This document shows positions 1-6,645 of a stretch of 15,501 nucleotides of DNA, one piece after another. The DNA comes from an uncultured Clostridia bacterium. Lineage in GTDB: Bacteria > Bacillota > Clostridia > Christensenellales > Aristaeellaceae. Made by a program: the position numbers and the translations under genes. Below the pieces are notes generated by a model, which saw only the letters and a list, made by a program, of their open reading frames with translations, was not told the DNA's origin and did not search any database. Positions within the stretch are counted from its first letter, which is position 1, and each line of letters opens with the position of its first letter. The stretch covers positions 1-15,501 of the forward strand of contig CALGYL010000104.1 of the NCBI GenBank assembly GCA_937934775.1, read 5' to 3'.

Positions 1-1404
1 GCCGGAGATGACCTTGATCGTAACGCCTTCCCGGTCGAAGAACTTCAGCGTTTCCGGCGCTTCGGGGCGGATCTCGTCGGACAGGAGGATCAGCGCCATG
101 GGTTTCAGACCATGCGGCAACCGGTCTCTCTCCAGCGGGCAGGGGGATTTTGCCAGAACCAGCACACGAAGCGCGCCCGACGCGATGGAAGCGACCTTTT
201 CTTTGAGAGCGTCGTCCGCGTCCGGAAGCACAAACTGGGGCGCGCCCAGGATGACCGAGCAGCCGTCCACCTCTGCGCCCGACCACTTGCGGGCGGAAGA
301 GAAGGCCACGACGCGGCCGGTGCGCGTGTCGTTTGCCGCGGGAAAGCGGGGGAGGAGCGCTTTCGATGTGGCGTCTGAGCCGCCGACCGCCTGCAGCATC
401 GCGCCCAGCGCACGGGCGCAGGCGCTCTCCCCCTCGGAAAGAGGCTCCAGGCGCTCAAAGGACAGGTTGCCGGAAGTGATCGTGCCGGTTTTGTCCAGGC
501 ACAGGATGTCCACCCGCGCCAGATCCTCCATCGAGTACAGCGACTGCACCAGCGTCTTGCGCTGCGCCAGCCGCACCACGCCCACCGCCAGCGCCACGCT
601 AGTCAAGAGCACCAGCCCCTCCGGGATCATGCCGATCATGGCCGCGACGGTCGAAACCACGCTCTCCTTCAGCGGAGCATTGTGAAACCAGAACTGCTGG
701 GCAAAGAGGATCAGTCCCAGCGGAACAATGACATAACTCAGGCCGCGGATCAGCGCGTTCAGCGAGCGCATCAGCTCCGACTTGGGCGGGATCAGCTTCT
801 TTGCTTCCCGCGCGAGGGTCGCGGCGTAGGTATGATCGCCGACGCGCTCCACCTGTGCCACGCACTTTCCCGAAACCACGAAGCTGCCCGAGAGCAGCAA
901 TTCATCCGGATTCTTCCGAACCGGCAGGCTTTCGCCGGTCAGGAGCGACTCGTCCATCTCTACAAGTCCGTCCCGAACCGACGCGTCCACCGGAATCTGG
1001 TTCCCGGTTTCAAAGAGCATCAGGTCGTCCAGCACGATCTGGTTTAGCGGGATGGACATCCAGCGCCCGTCCCGGAGCACGCGCGCCTCCGGCGCGACCA
1101 CCAGTTTCAGCTTTTCCACCGTGCGTTTGGCACGAATTTCCTGGAACGTGCCGATCACGGCGTTGGAGAACACCACGCCCATGAACAGGGCGTTGCGAAG
1201 CGACCCCACCGCCAGAACCGCAATCGCCAGCGCCAGGTTCAATACGTTGAACAGGGTCAGAAGGTTCTCCCGCAGGATGCGCGGAACGGACTTGCCGACC
1301 TTTGTATTTTCCGAATTGCACAGGCCTTCCCGCATGCGCTCCTGCACCTGAGCGGCGGTCAGGCCGGTTTCAAGCGGGGTAGGGGATTGTTTTACAGATC
1401 CCAT
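1..1404 (-). CDS. Cation-translocating P-type ATPase, CtpE-like, C-terminal half outside window
   Basis: This is the N-terminal 468 residues of an ATP-driven cation pump; the frame is open to the left edge. In order it shows two membrane segments near residues 48-90, the actuator-domain loop with TGES at 156-159, a membrane pair near 222-277 containing the ion-site motif IPEGL (260-264), and the phosphorylated aspartate D304 in DKTGT. The start of the nucleotide-binding domain follows. The MIPEGL-LLTSVALAVGVVRL pattern resembles the CtpE group of P-type ATPases, where mycobacterial CtpE is a calcium transporter. No N-terminal heavy-metal (CxxC) domain is present, which argues against a copper or zinc pump. 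The ATG at 1404 overlaps the end of the yigZ-like gene by 13 nt and has GAGGAG about 11 nt upstream, so it is the fourth gene of the T-box operon. Calcium as substrate is inferred from family likeness. Confidence 0.88.
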   Translation of the reverse strand, partial: MGSVKQSPTPLETGLTAAQVQERMREGLCNSENTKVGKSVPRILRENLLTLFNVLNLALAIAVLAVGSLRNALFMGVVFSNAVIGTFQEIRAKRTVEKLKLVVAPEARVLRDGRWMSIPLNQIVLDDLMLFETGNQIPVDASVRDGLVEMDESLLTGESLPVRKNPDELLLSGSFVVSGKCVAQVERVGDHTYAATLAREAKKLIPPKSELMRSLNALIRGLSYVIVPLGLILFAQQFWFHNAPLKESVVSTVAAMIGMIPEGLVLLTSVALAVGVVRLAQRKTLVQSLYSMEDLARVDILCLDKTGTITSGNLSFERLEPLSEGESACARALGAMLQAVGGSDATSKALLPRFPAANDTRTGRVVAFSSARKWSGAEVDGCSVILGAPQFVLPDADDALKEKVASIASGALRVLVLAKSPCPLERDRLPHGLKPMALILLSDEIRPEAPETLKFFDREGVTIKVISG

Positions 1405-2024
1405 GCGCTATACATCTCCTCAAACCGGACGGGCCGCACGCGGCCGTCGGTGACGGCGATTACGCCGTCCGCAAACGCCTGCTCATCCTGGCACTTGACC
1501 ACGAGCGTCAGCGTGACCACCTCTGTAAAACTCTTGTCCTCAATGACCACCGGCTGGCCCTTCAGATGGTATTCCACCCGGCCCAACAGCGGATAGTCCA
1601 CATCCATCAGGTAGCGGGCGGTAGGGTACATAGCGCCGACACCGGAGGCGTCCACCGCGACGGAGGCGCCCTGGGCATAGGCACGCACAAGGCCGCCCGC
1701 GCCCAGAAGGATTCCGCCGAAGTAGCGGGTGACGACCACGCAGCAGTTGGTCACCCCCCGGGCGCGCAATACCTCGAGTACCGGCATTCCAGCCGTGCCG
1801 GAAGGTTCCCCGTCGTCCGAGTAGCGCATGACGCCCATGTTCGCGCCCAGAATGTAGGCGTACACGTTGTGGCTGGCTTCCCGGTGCCGAACGCGGATTT
1901 CATGGATGAAGGCGACTGCCTCGCTGTCCGTGGCAACCGGCGCGCCATAGCCGATGAAGCGCGACTTGCTGACGAGAAACTCGTCAGCGCCGCGCTTCAT
2001 CAAAGTTTTGTAGGGTGTCGTCAT
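1392..2024 (-). CDS. yigZ: YigZ/IMPACT (UPF0029) family protein
   Basis: This 210-residue protein matches the YigZ/IMPACT family in length and sequence. The N-terminal domain carries the signature SDDGEPSGTAG at residues 69-79 and RYFGGILLGAGGLVRAY at 100-116. A smaller C-terminal domain follows from about 135. Members are cytoplasmic; eukaryotic IMPACT acts in translational control through GCN2, while the bacterial role is unsettled and no reaction can be assigned. The start codon overlaps the tyrS stop as ATGA, and no good ribosome binding site precedes it, so translation is probably coupled to tyrS. It is the third gene of the tyrosine T-box operon. Family assignment is firm; function is not. 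Confidence 0.9.
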   Translation of the reverse strand: MTTPYKTLMKRGADEFLVSKSRFIGYGAPVATDSEAVAFIHEIRVRHREASHNVYAYILGANMGVMRYSDDGEPSGTAGMPVLEVLRARGVTNCCVVVTRYFGGILLGAGGLVRAYAQGASVAVDASGVGAMYPTARYLMDVDYPLLGRVEYHLKGQPVVIEDKSFTEVVTLTLVVKCQDEQAFADGVIAVTDGRVRPVRFEEMYSAWDL

Positions 2025-3259
2025 TTTGCCAGAAGTACGCGGTGATAGCTCTTTTTACCGCGCCGGAGGATCAGCCCCGCTTCCAGCTGCTCAACCGTCG
2101 CCCGCTGGTCCACGTCCGTCACCTTGTCGTCGCCCAGGTACAACCCGCCGCCCTCGATGGCCTTGCGCGCCTCGCCCTTGGATTTGCACAGGCCTGTGAG
2201 CGCGCAAAGCGCCACCAACCGGCTGTCCTCCTGGAACTGAACGGGCGCGATGGTCGTGGTGGGGATGTTGGCTAGATCGCCGCCGCCGCCAAAAAGCGCC
2301 TCGGCCGCGTCCCGGGCCTTAACCGCCTCTTCCTCGCCGTGGATGAGCCTGGTCACCTCGAAGGCCAGCGTCCGCTTGGCTTCGTTAATGCCGGAGCCTT
2401 CGAGGGACGCGAGGCGCTTCACTTCCTCCATCGGAAGGAACGTGAGCAGGGACAGGCACTTTTCCACGTCCTGGTCGTCGACGTTTCGGAAGTATTGGTA
2501 GAAGTCGTAGGGGCTGGTGCGGTTTGCGTCCAGCCACAGCGCGCCCTTTTCGGTCTTGCCCATCTTGCGGCCGTCGTGGGTCAGAAGCAGCTTGAACGTC
2601 AGCGCGAAGGCGGGCTTGGCCTCCTTGCGGCGGATCAGGTCCGCGCCGGAGAGGATGTTGCTCCACTGGTCGTCGCCGCCGGTCTGCAGGACGCAGTTGT
2701 GGCGGTAGAACAGCTCCAGAAAGTCGTAGCTCTGCATCAGCATGTAGTTGAACTCAAGGAAAGTCAGGCCCTTTTCCAGGCGCTGCTTGTAGCACTCGGC
2801 GGTCAGCATGCGGTTGACCGAAAACAGCGCGCCCACGTCCCGGAGAAAGTCCACGTATTTCAGCGAGCGCAGCCAGTCGGCGTTGTTGGCCATGATGGCG
2901 CGGTTGGGGATGTCGGAACTGAAATCGAGGAACCGTTCCATCTGCTTTTTGACCGCCAGCGCGTTCCGGTCGATGTCCTCGGTGGTCAGCATTTTGCGCA
3001 TGTCGGTCTTGCCGGATGGATCGCCCACCATGGCGGTGCCCGCGCCCATCAGCGCGATGGGGCGGTGCCCGGCCTTCTGAAGGTGGCTCATGGCCATGAT
3101 CGGGATGTAGTGGCCGATGTGCAGACTGTCGGCGGTCGGATCAAACCCGGTGTAGAATGTGATGGACTGACCCGACTGGAACAGCTTCTCCAGTTCTTCC
3201 TCAAAGGTGATCTGCGCGACGAATCCGCGCTCGCGCAGGATGTCAAGACCCGATTTCAT
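2021..3259 (-). CDS. tyrS: Tyrosyl-tRNA synthetase
   Basis: This cytoplasmic class I synthetase charges tRNA-Tyr with tyrosine using ATP. The 412 residues are normal for bacterial TyrRS. The Rossmann catalytic domain carries HIGH at 47-50 and the KMSKS-equivalent KMGKT at 232-236, the TyrRS-type variant. YTGFDPTADSLHIGH and QSYDFLELF lie around the tyrosine pocket. A C-terminal S4-like RNA-binding domain spans roughly 345-412. The start at 3259 has GGAGG 7 nt upstream and overlaps the stop of the aminotransferase gene as ATGA. The leader upstream of the operon is a T-box with a UAC (tyrosine) specifier, so uncharged tRNA-Tyr should raise expression, a classical arrangement for this gene. Confidence 0.97.
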   Translation of the reverse strand: MKSGLDILRERGFVAQITFEEELEKLFQSGQSITFYTGFDPTADSLHIGHYIPIMAMSHLQKAGHRPIALMGAGTAMVGDPSGKTDMRKMLTTEDIDRNALAVKKQMERFLDFSSDIPNRAIMANNADWLRSLKYVDFLRDVGALFSVNRMLTAECYKQRLEKGLTFLEFNYMLMQSYDFLELFYRHNCVLQTGGDDQWSNILSGADLIRRKEAKPAFALTFKLLLTHDGRKMGKTEKGALWLDANRTSPYDFYQYFRNVDDQDVEKCLSLLTFLPMEEVKRLASLEGSGINEAKRTLAFEVTRLIHGEEEAVKARDAAEALFGGGGDLANIPTTTIAPVQFQEDSRLVALCALTGLCKSKGEARKAIEGGGLYLGDDKVTDVDQRATVEQLEAGLILRRGKKSYHRVLLAK

Positions 3260-4464
3260 TTGGAACCCTCCGTCTTATCAAGCGTTTCCAGGATGACCGA
3301 AGTGAGGCGCTCCATGCCCTCCGCCACGTCCGAAAACTGCCCGTTTGAGAAGTTCAGGCGCATGGTGTTCAAGTGGCCGCCGTTAAAGTAGAAGTGGGTG
3401 CCGGGCACATAGGCGACGTTTCGCTCCACGGCTTTTGTCAGCATCTCAAGTGCGTTTACGCCCTCCGGAAGCTGCGCCCAGACGAAGAGGCCGCCCTCCG
3501 GCCGGGTGTGGGTGACCGACGGGGGCAGTTTATCCAGCCGGTCCAGCATCACGTCAAGCCGCGCCTTGTAGTCCTGAGAGATGCTCGCAAGGTGATCCTC
3601 CATGCGGCCGCTGCGCAGGTATCCGTCCACGATCGCCTGGCTGAGAAGCGGCGAATGCACGTCGGTCGCCTGCTTGCCGATGATCATCTTCTTCAGAAGA
3701 TCCTCATTGTCTACCACCGCGTAGCCCACGCGCAGGCCCGGCGCGATCACCTTGGAGAAGCTGCCCAGATACACCACCCAGCCTTCCTTGTCGAAGGACT
3801 TGATGGAGGGCAGCGGGGTACCGGAGAAGCGCACGTCGCGGTAGGGGTCGTCCTCCGCCAGAACGACGCCGTACTTCGCGGCGAGATCCGCCAGCTTTTC
3901 GCGGCGTTCAAAGGCCAGCGTGCGGCCGGTGGGGTTCTGGAAGGTGGGGATCACGTACATCAGCTTGGGGCGGTATCGCCGGATCGCCTCCTCCGCCGCG
4001 TCCACGATCACGCCGCCCTCGTCGGTTTCGAGGGCTTTCAGGTCCGCCCGGTAGGTGCGCAGCGTGTGCAGCGCGCCGAGGAATGTGGGGGACTCCACCA
4101 GCACCACATCGCCCGGGTTGATCAGCGCTTTGCAGAGAAGGTCCATCGCCTGCTGCGAACCCTGGGTGGGGAAGACCCGCGAAGGCTTGGTGACGACGCC
4201 CGCGCGCTTAACGAACGAAACAATGCTCTCCCGGAGCGGCGCGAAGCCCTCGGTCGCGCCATACTGAAGCAGCATCCAGCCGTGCTTTTCCAGCGCCTTC
4301 TGGCCCAGTTCCGAAATCACATCGGGCTCCAGCGCGCTTGCTGCCGGATTGCCGCCCGCGAAGGAAATCATGCCGGGCTTAGACAAAAGGTGGAAGATCT
4401 CGCGGATGGCGCTGCCGCTGAGCGTCTGCATCTGACTGGCCAGCATATCCTGAGCGAATTTCAT
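3256..4464 (-). CDS. PLP-dependent class I/II aminotransferase, possibly aromatic
   Basis: This is a 402-residue fold-type I aminotransferase. Visible active-site features are the PLP-ring stacking region near YGATEG (69-73), NPTG at 177-180, DDPYRD at 205-210, the Schiff-base lysine K238 in GSFSKVIAPGLRVGY, and a C-terminal RLNFSN stretch. It resembles the LysN/2-aminoadipate and aromatic aminotransferase group, close to the MocR aminotransferase domain but with no GntR DNA-binding part. The start at 4464 (MKFAQ) is chosen over an in-frame ATG at 4521 because GGGAGG lies 8 nt upstream and because the longer version would run through the T-box terminator. It is the first gene of the operon, directly behind the tyrosine T-box, so a role in tyrosine or phenylalanine metabolism is likely by context. 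The exact substrate cannot be read from the sequence. Confidence 0.9.
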   Translation of the reverse strand: MKFAQDMLASQMQTLSGSAIREIFHLLSKPGMISFAGGNPAASALEPDVISELGQKALEKHGWMLLQYGATEGFAPLRESIVSFVKRAGVVTKPSRVFPTQGSQQAMDLLCKALINPGDVVLVESPTFLGALHTLRTYRADLKALETDEGGVIVDAAEEAIRRYRPKLMYVIPTFQNPTGRTLAFERREKLADLAAKYGVVLAEDDPYRDVRFSGTPLPSIKSFDKEGWVVYLGSFSKVIAPGLRVGYAVVDNEDLLKKMIIGKQATDVHSPLLSQAIVDGYLRSGRMEDHLASISQDYKARLDVMLDRLDKLPPSVTHTRPEGGLFVWAQLPEGVNALEMLTKAVERNVAYVPGTHFYFNGGHLNTMRLNFSNGQFSDVAEGMERLTSVILETLDKTEGSK

Positions 4465-4486
4465 GTGGTTTCCCTCCCCGATATTG

Positions 4487-4518
4487 AAAAACCGCCTGCC
4501 CCGCATGGGGGAAGGCGG
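4487..4518 (-). terminator. Rho-independent terminator of the T-box leader
   Basis: On the minus strand the outer stem CCGCCT/AGGCGG encloses an inner CCCC-CATGC-GGGG stem, followed by five T residues. It lies between the T-box sequence and the ribosome binding site of the aminotransferase gene. This is the off-state hairpin of the riboswitch. Confidence 0.88.
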
Positions 4519-4741
4519 CAATACTCCGCGGTACCACTTCCGTTCGCCGCCAAAGGCGGCCTCAGGGCGCGTTCACGGGCGCCAACCGGAGGAGACTACC
4601 GCCTTCCCGCCGATTGGTCAGAAAGGGTTCGCCCGCTCCGCTCCGGGAGGTATTCGGCGCCGGCCGCGCACCCCCTTCCACCAACCGGGGGCTCTCTGAA
4701 AGCGCGGGATCAGAGCGTACTCGTTCCCATCGTTGCGTTTT
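4487..4741 (-). promoter_or_regulatory. T-box riboswitch leader, tyrosine specifier UAC
   Basis: This leader of about 250 nt is read on the minus strand. Stem I elements include an AGAGAG and GGTTGGTGGAAG stretch (about 4676-4698). The specifier loop reads CGAA-TAC-CTCC with TAC at 4652-4650, a tyrosine codon. The conserved T-box AGTGGTACCGCGG lies at 4538-4526; its UGGU would pair with the ACCA end of tRNA-Tyr (discriminator A). A possible stem III (GGCG/CGCC around CCGTGAACG) and a GCCGCC-TTT-GGCGGC hairpin (4560-4546) sit before the T-box. A possible antiterminator pairs GGCGGC with GCCGCC overlapping the terminator stem, so the two would exclude each other. Uncharged tRNA-Tyr is expected to allow read-through into the aminotransferase-tyrS operon. 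Confidence 0.93.
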
Positions 4742-4746
4742 CTAAG

Positions 4747-4775
4747 ATGATACCATTCCGGCGCGGTTTTGTCAA
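4747..4775 (-). promoter_or_regulatory. Sigma-A promoter of the T-box/tyrS operon
   Basis: The minus strand reads TTGACA (4775-4770), a 17-nt spacer and TATCAT (4752-4747). The -35 box is perfect and the -10 box matches at 5 of 6 positions. Transcription would start near 4741, just upstream of T-box Stem I. Confidence 0.88.
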
Positions 4776-4850
4776 CCGGGCGCGAAGGATTAACAGGCAT
4801 TCCCGGATTTGCGGGAGATTCGCAGCGCCAAAGCCCTCGCAGTTTCATCC

Positions 4851-4917
4851 TGACGGCGGCTTTGACGGCGTCCTCGCAGCGGCGGATGGCGCAGCCGCAT
4901 GTGGTTGCCGCCCGTCA
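4851..4917 (-). other. Imperfect inverted repeat at the 3' end of the caspase-like gene
   Basis: On the minus strand TGACGG-g-CGGC, which begins on the stop codon of the caspase-like gene, can pair with GCCGCCGTCA at 4860-4851. This gives 10 base pairs with a one-base bulge. A second small GCGGC/GCCGC stem fits inside. No T-run follows, so it is not a standard intrinsic terminator, but it could protect or end the guaB-caspase transcript. Nothing else is visible between this structure and the T-box promoter. Confidence 0.35.
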
Positions 4918-6624
4918 GGGCGTCCGCTGCACCACCGGGAACGAGCTGTTTGCCGGCCAGACGCGCACCGATTGCTTGACGCCCGCCTTACGCAGCACAC
5001 TGTTTGCGGCGATGCGGGGCTGTGCGAAGCGGTAGAGTTCGTCCAGGGTCACGATTTTGTTGTTGTTGCAGTCGGCGTACAATTTATCCGCTTCCCAGTT
5101 TGCGGCCTGAACGCCCGCGCCCTTCGCCAGATAGTAGGTGAACAGCGAGGAGCCTTCAAACTGGTCGGCGAAGAGGATGTAGGAAGATTCGTTGGAGGAG
5201 CAGGCGGTCAGAATTCGGTACTTGCCCAGCGCGGTGGTGGAACTCGCCAGGGAGGTCTTGGCGGAAAGGCCTGAGGAACCGCCTGCCGCGCTGAACGCGG
5301 AGACCACGCGGTTATTGACCGCGTTGGTGTCAATGGAAGCGGTAGACGCCTTGTTCAGGGACTTGTTGCGGATGTACCAGCCGGAATAGCAGCTGTCCAG
5401 AATCACCACCACGGTGCCGGGGAGTTTGTCCAGGTACTGCCGCACCTCGTTTACGGACACGGTATCGCCATCCACGCCCACCAGCGCGCCCGGATCGTCA
5501 TAACTGCCATGGCCGGAGTAGTAGAAGTACGTCACGTCGTCCCCATCCACGCCCCAGGAAGCCATGGAATTGAGCGCGCTTTTCAGGCTGGCGGTGGACA
5601 GGTTTTCCTTGAGCGTCACATTCACGCTTTTTCCGCCGCCGAAATTGCTGTTGACCAGCATGCTGCTAATCAGCTTGACGTCAATGGCGGGCGCGTCCAG
5701 ATCGCCGGAACTGTAGGTGTTCTGGCCGATGATCAGCGCGCGGAAGGCGGTGGTATAGTAGCCCACACTGACGGCGCACTGCGCCTTGACGGAGCCGGAG
5801 CGGGTTTTGCAGGTGATGGTCGCCTTGCCGTACTTGTGGCCCGTGACCACGCCGCCCGAAATGGAAGCGACCGACGGGTTGCTGGAAGACCAGGTGACGC
5901 GCCGATCGGTGGCATCCGCGGGGGAGACGGTCGCCTTCAGGGTGGCCGTCGCGCCTACGTTGACCTCAAGGGTGGGTTTATCCAGAATGAGCGCGGCCGG
6001 GAGCACTGCCTTGACGGTGACGTTGCAATAGGCCTTTTTCTTCGTCCCGTCGGCGGCGCGGCACTGAATGACGGCGGAGCCGGGCTTCAGCGGCGTGATA
6101 TAACCGGTCAGGCGATCGACCGTCGCAACCTCCGGGCGGGAGCTGGACCAGGTAACCGAGGGGTCGTCGGCGTTTGACGGCGAGGGCGACGCGGTCATCT
6201 GAAAGCCGTCCCGCTTGGACTGGAGGGTGAGGCGGCGCTTGTTCAGCGTGAGCGATCGAACCGGCAGCCGACGGACGGAGGCGACGCAGGACGCGGACAC
6301 GGAGCCCGCGGAGGCGCGAATGACGGCGGTGCCCAGCTTGTGGGCCGTCAGTTTGCCGTTTCCATCCACCGACACCACGCCGGGCGCGCTGCTGGACCAG
6401 GATACCACCGGCGCCGTGGAGCCGTCGGACGTTTTAACGGAGGCGCAGAGCGCGCCGGTGTCGTTTCGGTCGGCGGTCAGGCCCAATGTGATGGACGCGC
6501 GTAGCGCCACGCGCACCGTGGGCGCGGCGTAGGCCGCCGGCGCTCCGGCAAGTAGCAGCGCGAGGGCTGTTATGAGCGCGATCCATTGCGCGCAGGGTCT
6601 GCGTCCGGGCAAATTCTGGGTCAT
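4915..6624 (-). CDS. Secreted caspase-like (peptidase C14) protein with three Big_2 Ig-like domains
   Basis: This 569-residue exported protein starts with a signal peptide: arginines near the N-terminus, a hydrophobic core at about 15-30 and an AYA-type cleavage site near 33-34. Three bacterial Ig-like Big_2 repeats follow at roughly 35-118, 122-204 and 209-288, each with the V-WSSS-P-V-V core. The C-terminal caspase-like domain spans about 293-540, with the catalytic histidine H372 in YSGHGS and the catalytic cysteine C412 in LDSCYSG. Near 517-530, DCNNNKIVTLDE resembles an EF-hand calcium loop. There is no sortase motif or C-terminal anchor, so release or non-covalent wall attachment is likely. 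The start has GGAGG 11 nt upstream, lying in the 21-nt gap after guaB. Target proteins are unknown. Metacaspases usually cut after Arg or Lys, but specificity here is not readable. Confidence 0.92.
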   Translation of the reverse strand: MTQNLPGRRPCAQWIALITALALLLAGAPAAYAAPTVRVALRASITLGLTADRNDTGALCASVKTSDGSTAPVVSWSSSAPGVVSVDGNGKLTAHKLGTAVIRASAGSVSASCVASVRRLPVRSLTLNKRRLTLQSKRDGFQMTASPSPSNADDPSVTWSSSRPEVATVDRLTGYITPLKPGSAVIQCRAADGTKKKAYCNVTVKAVLPAALILDKPTLEVNVGATATLKATVSPADATDRRVTWSSSNPSVASISGGVVTGHKYGKATITCKTRSGSVKAQCAVSVGYYTTAFRALIIGQNTYSSGDLDAPAIDVKLISSMLVNSNFGGGKSVNVTLKENLSTASLKSALNSMASWGVDGDDVTYFYYSGHGSYDDPGALVGVDGDTVSVNEVRQYLDKLPGTVVVILDSCYSGWYIRNKSLNKASTASIDTNAVNNRVVSAFSAAGGSSGLSAKTSLASSTTALGKYRILTACSSNESSYILFADQFEGSSLFTYYLAKGAGVQAANWEADKLYADCNNNKIVTLDELYRFAQPRIAANSVLRKAGVKQSVRVWPANSSFPVVQRTP

Positions 6625-6645
6625 GCGGCTGGTTTCCTCCCGGGT

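Noticed and set aside
2339..3391. Long plus-strand open frame opposite tyrS
   Set aside because: It is antisense to an unmistakable tyrS with HIGH and KMGKT motifs and has no ribosome binding site or domain of its own.
3373..5274. Very long plus-strand open frame (633 codons)
   Set aside because: It lies antisense to the aminotransferase gene, the T-box leader and the end of the caspase-like gene. Its translation shows no family motif, and such frames are expected opposite high-GC genes.
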